Assembly (NCBI RefSeq): GCF_028683095.1
Contig: NZ_JAJUBC010000005.1
Coordinates: 124,001 to 188,000 of the forward strand
Length of the DNA: 64,000 nt
Origin: Enterovibrio gelatinilyticus
Lineage (GTDB): Bacteria; Pseudomonadota; Gammaproteobacteria; Enterobacterales; Vibrionaceae
Direction of reading: 5' to 3'
The notes under the pieces were generated by a model. The model saw only the letters and a program-made list of their open reading frames with translations, was not told the origin of the DNA and did not search any database. Below are positions 50,201-56,381 of this stretch, in pieces (position 1 is the first letter of the stretch; each line of letters starts with the position of its first letter). A program made the position numbers and the translations under genes.

Positions 50201-50311
50201 AAGGCACAACTGGAGCAAGAGGTTATCGATCTTAAGCAGGAAGCGCTCAAAGAAGGCATGACCTCACGTACACCTTTCCAAATACCTTATGGCAGTGCTT
50301 ATACATTTTAG
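47258..50311 (+). CDS. Large putative T6SS effector of unrecognised family
   Basis: 1017 residues directly coupled to the adaptor gene, the usual place for VgrG cargo. No signal peptide and no obvious membrane segment, so unlike pore-former VasX in its C-terminus. Residues about 55-330 are helical and charged (KARHEKDTVKKRRELKSLQK), about 340-450 alpha/beta, about 600-780 beta-rich, and about 800-1017 helical again with two coiled-coil-like parts. No lipase GxSxG, peptidase, HNH or ADP-ribosyl motif was found. The first 30 residues are Pro/Cys-rich. A toxin role is inferred from context only. Confidence 0.8.
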   Translation: MDKLILPPCATPPSRGPHPVDPMIPRVCENEKTPLVYHDIAYLVGSDRFYLLTEEACHYLSQAEKKLDGVTGEDPEAMAESGLLDGTTVAHLSSFLSASQDRDEYHKLEEWLNTPDRGLFGLEKARHEKDTVKKRRELKSLQKKALEGAKQKGYSYKNGALYTPRETQIHTLLKQYANVKQTFLDKKELAPAAQVAALQDNMDLRRLIGKEGSAIIGPVRANIIAYYEAEQALEVTSEAFNALVTCIEDLEKLGVAMPECALALDGQDGHTALADYYQLLHDAQTFEDSLRERLMALSKSTDYRRIPPSAILADEYTQLKELENKANILHNRAHELASEHRLLLVWSPDDYKEKPLQRLMTDRFPLREYLLGTPKPGASQVPLAQLRYLSLVDVPHPTNPSGTLMIVDFTATASLGKAFEHILSQGLATPIPIEDGWFDEKGLFAPEHFHASLAAKRWEVKSLKADTTTWDTAVSGILYRDFIKKRLDPFDSAPQAQFFRFSTEAFAHDYTKRISNFTYEESSSRMFERGRPPTDSNSQGWRAVQKVEAKYNLYAAKGELNVIQASNGQPYLSFPDEKDIDAKKDITLLLRVLNKHDGKPAKEETIAFNPGLLRTRLYIKAYGFAGATLAGQKEMRFESGGLSALTQLQSSDATLNLEAKIGVEMACYLDWFLPDRSLDGINVPDFIVPNDVKMLTTLKGQLKVELEGKVSSPLLFKFVNGKLHVRMQVGQSFKFVIEGEVMPQAIGAWIWQFQRVLREANYRPVDIVEDDETFQALSTMSRVCLLSQMQIGLFFAHKKDVWDKVMGIFEGSSAPTVAHLLAFGTESALKPWLQMLVPEGLAPLIETLLSEPDAASIKESKDVTTFYNEDDVLAMQQIGLMKIFMWLHELWSQRPSESAAVVRQVEEALSRLQRNHGMPQQRKLDFMANCDRIRAMLNRSAYINPKEKPNLSIAYSRTGKSFSHHHFNDLVIVKYNEVKQNKAQLEQEVIDLKQEALKEGMTSRTPFQIPYGSAYTF

Positions 50312-50325
50312 GGAGACACTCAATC

Positions 50326-51390
50326 ATGAAAATGCACCTTCATCGATATACCTTTCACTCCCTGCGAGCCCTGCTGATACTGGCAGTCAACTTGCTGTGG
50401 GCCTTGCCGACGCTGGCAACCACACTGACTGCAGAGCAAGCGTACCAAAAAGGCAAAATCCTTCACTTTCAGGACAGGTTCGAAGAAGCAGAGCCCTATT
50501 TACTGCAAGCGGGTGAGAGTGGGAATGCGGCAGCGTATTATTTAGTAGCTACTTCTGATAGCTATAATCGATTTTCTATGAGTAGCCAAGAGTTCGAATA
50601 CAGAACAAAGGCTGCTGAAAATGGTCATTTATTAGCGATGTTAGGTCTAATTGGAGATAGAAGTAAAGCTTCCTCGTCACAAAAAAAAATGTGGCGAAAG
50701 CGATTTTTAAATGCTCTTGGCCCACAGATAGAGGAAAGAAATCCCTTTGCTATGGTGTTGAAATCTAGGCTTTACTTTAAGGAAGATAGCATCAGCATGT
50801 ATGTTGAATCTCTTAAAAATGCAGCCTACGCCGGTTATCCCCGAGCGCAATGGGAAATAGCTAGACGTTTTGAAAGCGGCGAAGGCTGGTTCTTTCTGCC
50901 GGGTAGCCGGGAGAAAGAAGTTGCCAAGCTTTATGAAGCATCAGCCCGTGGTGGTTACCATGATGCAATTTGGTATATCGGCGCTACGATGATTGAAAAG
51001 GGAGAGATAGATGCTGGCATAAGGTATTTGCAGCCTATTTTCTCTAGCGGAAATACCTCCATTCTTTCAACATATAGCTCTCTTATTACCAATATATTCC
51101 CTGATGACCACCCTACATGGAAATACAAAGACCCATTAACAGGCACTGCATATTTAAAGGCTATCAAAGAGTCCATGTCAGAAGAAAGTAATAATGGGGC
51201 GAATAAGCAATTTTACGAATGGGCTAAGGAGCTCTTGACAACGGAAGAAATCCAGCAAGTCGACCAACTCACTGATGAATACCTCAGCACCCACACCGTT
51301 TATAAACAAGACGGCCTTGATGAATACGAATACACAGTAGACAACCTGCACACCGCGATTGAACGCTGGGGTGGAAATGCCATTGAATAG
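50326..51390 (+). CDS. Secreted Sel1/TPR-like repeat protein, possible immunity factor
   Basis: 354 residues with an N-terminal membrane or signal segment (LRALLILAVNLLWALPTLA). It then has helical Sel1-type repeats (for example AAENGHLLAMLGLI and AAYAGYPRAQWEIARRFESG followed by ASARGGYHDAIWYIG). Starts 15 bp after the effector stop with AGGGAGA upstream, so co-transcribed. Sel1-like periplasmic proteins serve as T6SS immunity or accessory factors in several bacteria. The middle is more AT-rich than the ends, hinting at replacement of that segment. Confidence 0.75.
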   Translation: MKMHLHRYTFHSLRALLILAVNLLWALPTLATTLTAEQAYQKGKILHFQDRFEEAEPYLLQAGESGNAAAYYLVATSDSYNRFSMSSQEFEYRTKAAENGHLLAMLGLIGDRSKASSSQKKMWRKRFLNALGPQIEERNPFAMVLKSRLYFKEDSISMYVESLKNAAYAGYPRAQWEIARRFESGEGWFFLPGSREKEVAKLYEASARGGYHDAIWYIGATMIEKGEIDAGIRYLQPIFSSGNTSILSTYSSLITNIFPDDHPTWKYKDPLTGTAYLKAIKESMSEESNNGANKQFYEWAKELLTTEEIQQVDQLTDEYLSTHTVYKQDGLDEYEYTVDNLHTAIERWGGNAIE

Positions 51391-51591
51391 ATATGCTAGG
51401 CCAATATCGGCTTAGAATTGCACTACTTTCCCATGCCAGATGTTCCCGAAAGAGACGTACTGCGTTTTCAAGCTAACAGCTTTACCCGTGTTGGCCCACT
51501 CAGTGAAGTGGCGCTGTTAAAAGCCCAAAACGTACCGGCCAGTGAACTTGCCCCGCTGACCACCCAACACATCACTTGGAAAACCCTATAA
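51391..51591 (+). pseudogene. Remnant reading frame (C-terminal tail) between the Sel1 gene and the duplicated membrane genes
   Basis: In frame with the Sel1 gene beyond its stop: after TAG and a second TAG the frame is open again and reads ANIGLELHYFPMPDVPERD to the final HITWKTL and stop at 51591. From its first ATG (51433) it is 52 residues. No Shine-Dalgarno was seen. Ends 2 bp before the next gene, as the tail of a real upstream gene would. Most likely the 3' end of a lost effector or of an older, longer version of the neighbour. Confidence 0.55.
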
Positions 51592-51593
51592 CC

Positions 51594-52709
51594 ATGTTTT
51601 GGAAAAAAAAGAAAAATCAGGATATCGACCTGACAGAGCTCACACCCAAGGCGGGAGACACCCGCAAATTTCTTGCAGGCGAAGCGGTGTTTTTTTCGCC
51701 CAAGCCCCTTCCTTCAGCAAAAATTGCCAAAGAAGCCAAGGTGACCTCGCCCGAAATACTGGTCATTAACGACACTTACATGGATATCGGTCAGCGTTTG
51801 CAGGGCAAGGCCTCGCAGGTACAGTTGGTGAATACAGTGATATGCTTTGTTGCCATTGTGATGTCGCTATTAGTCATCATGTTTGGATTTAGGGATGCTT
51901 CTACTTACGGGTCTATCGAAGCATCATTTCGGGCAGTATTTGATGAACTCGCTGTGCCCTTCACTTTTGCCTTTGGCTTACCAGCAGCTCTTTGCTGGTA
52001 CGTTGTTATCAGCAGCTCTCTGGAATTCGCCCGCCAGCGTCCTATCCGCTTAAATCGTGAACGCCGGGAAATCTGCTATTACTCCGACAAAGAAAAAAAG
52101 CCCACCATTGCCCCGTGGGAAGAGGTGGTGTGTTGGGTAGCCACGAACCGCGGCACCACAGGCAACAGTTTGGTGACGCATTTTACCTTTGGATTGGCCA
52201 TTCCCACGCCTGATGGCAAGGATTACTGGATACTGCGCCGTCCGATTGCCACAGTGACCGACGGACAACGCATGTGGGAAACCATGCGCATGTACATGGA
52301 TGAGCCGCCAGCACGTCGTCCGACCCCAAGTCCCTTTGAAAAAGAAGACCGTGCCTTGTTTGATAAGAACCGTCGTGAAATGCGGGAGAAGTTCAAAAAA
52401 GGCCCTAAACGTTGGCTTACCCTCAATTCAGAAGCACCTTGGGTGTCTTATGCTTCGATGTTTTTCTATTACACGTACCATATCTTGAGCGGTTGGAAGC
52501 TGCCTTACCTAGTCTCTGAATGGACCGATAGTCTTGCAAAAGTGGAACTGCCACAAGAGGTGGCAGATTGGTCGACACCTATTCCTGAGAGCGAATGGGC
52601 TAAACCGAGTGAAGAGTTGTTGAAGCAACGCGCAGCCATTGAAAAGCACTATGAAGCCGGCGGCGGCATCATGGATTATCGTCAAACTGAGGGTGAGAAG
52701 ACCCAATAA
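51594..52709 (+). CDS. Two-segment membrane protein, DUF6708-like, copy 1; probable T6SS-associated immunity
   Basis: 371 residues beginning MFWKKKKNQDIDLTELTP. Two membrane segments lie at about 78-98 and 121-141, joined by a short periplasmic loop. A long cytoplasmic tail follows, with YYSDKEKKPTIAPWEEVVCW and PTPDGKDYWILRRPIATVTDG. DUF6708-type proteins of this layout accompany T6SS effectors; I assign the family from memory of pattern, not a search. The ATG at 51594 aligns with the starts of the other copies. Nearly identical to the next gene except for residues about 69-145. Confidence 0.75.
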   Translation: MFWKKKKNQDIDLTELTPKAGDTRKFLAGEAVFFSPKPLPSAKIAKEAKVTSPEILVINDTYMDIGQRLQGKASQVQLVNTVICFVAIVMSLLVIMFGFRDASTYGSIEASFRAVFDELAVPFTFAFGLPAALCWYVVISSSLEFARQRPIRLNRERREICYYSDKEKKPTIAPWEEVVCWVATNRGTTGNSLVTHFTFGLAIPTPDGKDYWILRRPIATVTDGQRMWETMRMYMDEPPARRPTPSPFEKEDRALFDKNRREMREKFKKGPKRWLTLNSEAPWVSYASMFFYYTYHILSGWKLPYLVSEWTDSLAKVELPQEVADWSTPIPESEWAKPSEELLKQRAAIEKHYEAGGGIMDYRQTEGEKTQ

Positions 52710-52711
52710 CT

Positions 52712-53827
52712 ATGTTCTGGAAAAAAAAGAAAAATCAGGACATCGACCTGACGGAGCTTACGCCCAAGGCGGGAGACACCCGCAAATTTATTGCAGGTGA
52801 AGCGGTATTTTTTTCGCCCAAGCCTCTTCCTTCAGCAAAAATTGCCAAAGAAACCGTGGTGACCTCGCCCGAAATACTGGTCATTAACGACACTTACATG
52901 GATATCGGTCAACGGTGTCAGGGTAAAGCCGGACAAGTGCAACTGGGAAACTCCACGATTGGCTTTGGTGCCGTTGTGGTGCTGCTCTTTATGGTAAGGG
53001 TAGGATTCGAGGATGCTGCGGTTTACGGTTCTTTTTGGGCTTCATTTTTATCTGCGTTTAATGAACTTGTTGAGCCCCTCACTTTCGCCTTTGCCCTTCC
53101 AATTGGCATTTTCTGGCACGTCGTTATCAGCAGCTCTCTCGATTTTGCCCGCCAGCGCCCTATTCGCTTAAACCGTGAGCGCCGGGAAATCTGCTATTAC
53201 TCCGACAAAGAAAAAAAGCCCACCATTGCCCCGTGGGAAGAGGTGGTGTGTTGGGTAGCCACGAACCGCGGTACCACAGGCAACAGCATGGTGACGCATT
53301 TTACCTTTGGATTGGCCATTCCCACGCCTGATGGCAAGGATTACTGGATACTGCGCCGCCCGATTGCCACAGTGACCGACGGACAACGCATGTGGGAAAC
53401 CATGCGCATGTACATGGATGAGCCGCCAGCACGTCGTCCGACCCCAAGCCCCTTTGAAAAAGAAGACCGTGCCTTGTTTGATAAGAACCGTCGTGAAATG
53501 CGGGAGAAGTTCAAAAAAGGCCCTAAACGTTGGTTTATCCTCAATTCCAATGCGCCTTGGGTATCTTATGCCTCGATGTTTTTCTATTACACGTACCATA
53601 TCCTGAGCGGTTGGAAGCTGCCTTATCTGGTGTCCGAGTGGACAGACAACCTCGCAAAAGTAGAACTGCCGCAAGAAGTGGCAGATTGGTCAACACCTAT
53701 TCCTGAGAGCGAATGGGCAAAACCGAGTGAGGAATTGCTAAGAGAACGCGCAGCCGTTGAAAAGCACTATGACGCTGGCGGCGGCATCATGGATTATCGT
53801 CAAACTGAGGGTGGGAAAACCCAATAA
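52712..53827 (+). CDS. Two-segment membrane protein, DUF6708-like, copy 2
   Basis: 371 residues, a tandem duplicate of the preceding gene with the same TAACT-ATG junction 2 bp after its stop. The first 68 and last about 225 residues are almost the same as in copy 1, including many identical codons, while the membrane-loop-membrane part differs strongly (IGFGAVVVLLFMVRVGFED against ICFVAIVMSLLVIMFGFRD). This looks like selection or recombination acting on the part exposed to the periplasm. Confidence 0.75.
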   Translation: MFWKKKKNQDIDLTELTPKAGDTRKFIAGEAVFFSPKPLPSAKIAKETVVTSPEILVINDTYMDIGQRCQGKAGQVQLGNSTIGFGAVVVLLFMVRVGFEDAAVYGSFWASFLSAFNELVEPLTFAFALPIGIFWHVVISSSLDFARQRPIRLNRERREICYYSDKEKKPTIAPWEEVVCWVATNRGTTGNSMVTHFTFGLAIPTPDGKDYWILRRPIATVTDGQRMWETMRMYMDEPPARRPTPSPFEKEDRALFDKNRREMREKFKKGPKRWFILNSNAPWVSYASMFFYYTYHILSGWKLPYLVSEWTDNLAKVELPQEVADWSTPIPESEWAKPSEELLRERAAVEKHYDAGGGIMDYRQTEGGKTQ

Positions 53828-53829
53828 CT

Positions 53830-54027
53830 ATGTTTTGGAAAAAAAAGAAAAATCAGGATATCGACCTGACAGAGCTCACACCCAAGGCGGGGGATACCCG
53901 CAAATTTCTTGCAGGCGAAGTGGTGTTTTTTTCGCCGGTGTTCGCACCGGTATTTCCGTCGCGACCACCGCGAAATGGTGCAAGCCAGGTGGTGAGCCCA
54001 AGGCCCGTCACTTTGTCGCCCACTTGA
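53830..54027 (+). pseudogene. Truncated third copy of the DUF6708-like gene
   Basis: Starts 2 bp after copy 2 with the same MFWKKKKNQDIDLTELTP and follows copy 1 almost base for base up to 53936 (FFSP, residue 36). It then runs into unrelated sequence in another frame and stops at 54027. The break point coincides with a perfect hairpin (CCGGTG-TTCG-CACCGG, 53935-53950). Both membrane segments and the cytoplasmic domain are lost, so it is non-functional. Confidence 0.85.
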
Positions 54028-54283
54028 GTGAAGTTCAGGTCAAAACACTCGAGAGTGAGCAACGCTATAAAACGACACCAAACGAAGGCTGGGTGAGTAT
54101 GTTGAAAAGATAGAGCGTTACTTTTCCACCAGCCTGCCTGCTCGGACAGAGATGATGGAAGAAGACCACCGCTACCTGCCAGAGTTGCGCTCTGCAGCCT
54201 GGTCGCCTGATCTCACCAAAGACGAAATACGATTACTTCAAGAAGTAATCTACCGCAATAGCCGGTTTGCCCGAGACTCCTGA
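53951..54283 (+). pseudogene. Frameshifted remnant of an unrecognised gene
   Basis: Downstream of the break point one frame reads RTGISVATTAKWCKPGGEPK and on to TTPNEGW. Near 54093 the coding frame shifts to another (YVEKIERYFSTSLPAR, then EEDHRYLPELRSAAWSPDL) and stops at 54283 after FARDS. Composition is like the T6SS genes. No start and no family were recognised. 54284-54390 shows nothing further. Confidence 0.5.
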
Positions 54284-54390
54284 ACCGACCAACAACTCTG
54301 GCGACAAAAACCAACAACCCCTTAACCTTTACTCGCTAAATCGTGACCTCTAATCGAAAATCACTGCATTTAATTTCTCCAAAAGTTATT

Positions 54391-54433
54391 TGTGAAAACC
54401 TTCACATTCTTGTTTTTATTTTGGGGATAGTAT
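54391..54433 (+). promoter_or_regulatory. CRP-dependent (class II) promoter of the PTS/mannosidase operon
   Basis: TGTGA-AAACCT-TCACA at 54391-54406 is a perfect CRP consensus. TAGTAT at 54428-54433 is a fair -10. It predicts a start near 54440, placing the CRP centre at about -41.5, the class II geometry. Glucose repression of the sugar genes downstream is expected. Confidence 0.8.
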
Positions 54434-54459
54434 CTCGCCATATTTTATGGAGAACGTCC

Positions 54460-54939
54460 GTGTCTAATAAAACCAAAGCATTCATATTCACGCTTACAAG
54501 CATAGTAAATATGTTTGTGCGTAATATTGCGCTTTGTGTTTGTGTAGAACATACCAGTAAATTAGACAGCGACGCTGAAAATAAACTCGATGAAACCTCG
54601 GAGTGTTATAATGAACTCTATATTTGCATTGGTGAGTCGGCAAAAAATGTCTACTATTTCTGGCATCGGTTTACTTCTTCAGCAAGACAATTCCGCCACG
54701 TTACAACCTTAACCATCAGCGTACAGTTACTAAACCGATCTTTGGTCGAACTGGCTTACGCCTTATGCGTCTCTGTACTATCAATGATCAGCTTCTACCG
54801 CTACGCGCCAGGATCTGACACATTGAAAAACAAACAGTTATGCCTTGAGTGCGCAATCAAAATGAATACTCAGCGAAACAGCAATCATCATCAGGTGGTT
54901 GCTGTTTTTTTATGTCTAAAGAAATGCTTTTCTCCCTAA
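54460..54939 (+). CDS. Doubtful leader reading frame upstream of EIIB
   Basis: A possible 159-residue product from GTG 54460, which has GGAGA 6-7 bases upstream and lies 20 nt after the predicted CRP-promoter start. Against it: very high cysteine content, no family resemblance, and an intrinsic terminator (54876-54911) inside its last codons. It may be a translated leader, a decayed gene, or just the open frame of a long untranslated leader or small RNA. An upstream GTG at 54343 lies before the promoter. Confidence 0.25.
   Translation: MSNKTKAFIFTLTSIVNMFVRNIALCVCVEHTSKLDSDAENKLDETSECYNELYICIGESAKNVYYFWHRFTSSARQFRHVTTLTISVQLLNRSLVELAYALCVSVLSMISFYRYAPGSDTLKNKQLCLECAIKMNTQRNSNHHQVVAVFLCLKKCFSP
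54876..54911 (+). terminator. Intrinsic terminator in the leader, 40 nt before the EIIB gene
   Basis: ACAGCAA and TTGCTGT arms close a loop with extra CATCA/GGTGG pairing, followed by seven T. Lying between the CRP promoter and the EIIB start, it either ends a separate small transcript or acts as an attenuator. Confidence 0.8.
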
Positions 54940-54951
54940 ATCGAGGTAACT

Positions 54952-55266
54952 ATGTTTATTGTTTGTGTCGCCGCTTGTCCAACGGGTATTGCTCATACAT
55001 ATATGGCCGCAGAAGCATTAGAAATGCTTGGTAAAAAAAACGGCTGGGAAATAAAGGTAGAAACACAAGGAAGCACAGGTATTGAAAATGAAATCACTGA
55101 AGACGACATTGCCCGTGCGGATGGTGCCATCATTGCCACCGAAATATTAATTGATGGAGTGGAAAGGTTCGAATTATTAACAAAACTGGAATGTTCGGTA
55201 GCTGACCCTATCAAACAACCGGATGCTGTTTACAACACCATGATGCACCTTATTAATAACAAATAA
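54952..55266 (+). CDS. PTS EIIB component, fructose/mannitol superfamily (Fru-type)
   Basis: 104 residues, a stand-alone EIIB. The phosphorylation site is Cys9 in VAACPTGIAHTYMAAEAL, the Fru-type signature. It accepts phosphate from an EIIA and passes it to the sugar entering through EIIC. GAGG lies 7 bases before the ATG. No EIIA gene is in the window. With the mannosidase downstream, the substrate is probably a mannosyl compound such as 2-O-alpha-mannosyl-glycerate, as for E. coli MngA, which is one ABC-fused protein. Confidence 0.92.
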   Translation: MFIVCVAACPTGIAHTYMAAEALEMLGKKNGWEIKVETQGSTGIENEITEDDIARADGAIIATEILIDGVERFELLTKLECSVADPIKQPDAVYNTMMHLINNK

Positions 55267-55283
55267 TAAAAAGGACACCTGCC

Positions 55284-56381
55284 ATGACCCTACTATTAAA
55301 AAAAGAAAAAACAGAACTCGATAAATTACGCGAAGCCTTAATGACAGGCGTATCGTATATGATCCCTGTTATTGTCGCGGGCGGTATGATGCTTGCTTTC
55401 GGTTCACTTTTTGAAACGATCACAGGCATCGATTTAAAAACCAGTGACTCGCTTTTTGCTCAAATCATCAATGATCTCAAAACATTCGGCCTGTATGGGC
55501 TTGGTTTGTTGTTTCCCGTTATTGCCGCGTTTGTCGGCTTTGGTTTAGCCGGCAAAGCTGCCATCGCCCCCGGTTTGATTGCAGGTATGCTAGCGAAAGA
55601 CATGCAAATGGGCTTTTTGGGGGCATTGCTCGGCGGTTTGATGGCGGGTTACCTTGTTCGCTGGATGCTCGCCAACATTAAGCTACCAAAGGAATTTCGT
55701 AGCTTGCTCCCGATGGTGATCATTCCGCTGTTTGGTACTGCGATTATCTTATTCGTAATGAAATACATTGTTGGTTACCCACTCGTTGCACTCAATACTG
55801 GCTTGGAAAACTGGTTAATTGGCATGTCGGGTGGAAACAAAGTCATTATGGCGGCCGTACTAGGCGCAATGGTGGGCTTTGATCTCGGCGGCCCAATCAA
55901 CAAAGCAGCAATTACTGTCAGCTTCGGCCTGTTTGCGCAGGGCATCTATGAACCGGTTACGGCGTCTCACATCGCTATCATGATTGCACCGTTCGGTATT
56001 GGCTTATCCACCATCATTGCCAAGCAGTACTACACCAAAGAACTACAAGAAAATGGTCGCGCAGCGCTCATGATGTCTTGCGTGGGGATTAGTGAAGGGG
56101 CCATTCCATTCATTCTCGCCAACCCTGCACTCATTATCATCAATGCCATCGGCAGTGCCATCTCTGCCATGTTAGTCGTCACGTTTGATTCGATTGTTCA
56201 AGCCCCTGCTGCGGGTATTCTAGCGCTGGTGCTCTCTTCGAACATCTTGCTTTACTTTGTTTCGATTGCAGGCGGTGTGGCCTTTGTAGCCATTGGCACC
56301 ACCATCATGATGAAACGTCAATTCATGCGCCAACAAGCACAATCTGAAAGTGCTGTTCACGCTGAAACAGCGCAAGGGTAA
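55284..56381 (+). CDS. PTS EIIC component, Fru-type permease
   Basis: 365 residues with eight to ten membrane segments. LMTGVSYMIPVIVAGGMMLAF at the start, FDLGGPINKAAITVSFG in the middle and the GISEGAIPFILANP substrate motif (about 270-285) are typical of fructose-family EIIC. AAGGA lies before the ATG, 17 bp after EIIB. Its stop overlaps the mannosidase ATG by one base. Confidence 0.93.
   Translation: MTLLLKKEKTELDKLREALMTGVSYMIPVIVAGGMMLAFGSLFETITGIDLKTSDSLFAQIINDLKTFGLYGLGLLFPVIAAFVGFGLAGKAAIAPGLIAGMLAKDMQMGFLGALLGGLMAGYLVRWMLANIKLPKEFRSLLPMVIIPLFGTAIILFVMKYIVGYPLVALNTGLENWLIGMSGGNKVIMAAVLGAMVGFDLGGPINKAAITVSFGLFAQGIYEPVTASHIAIMIAPFGIGLSTIIAKQYYTKELQENGRAALMMSCVGISEGAIPFILANPALIIINAIGSAISAMLVVTFDSIVQAPAAGILALVLSSNILLYFVSIAGGVAFVAIGTTIMMKRQFMRQQAQSESAVHAETAQG

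Noticed and set aside
47258-50311. Assignment of the large T6SS cargo as VasX
   Set aside because: Lacks the VasX-type N-terminal sequence and the C-terminal membrane segments of that pore-former.
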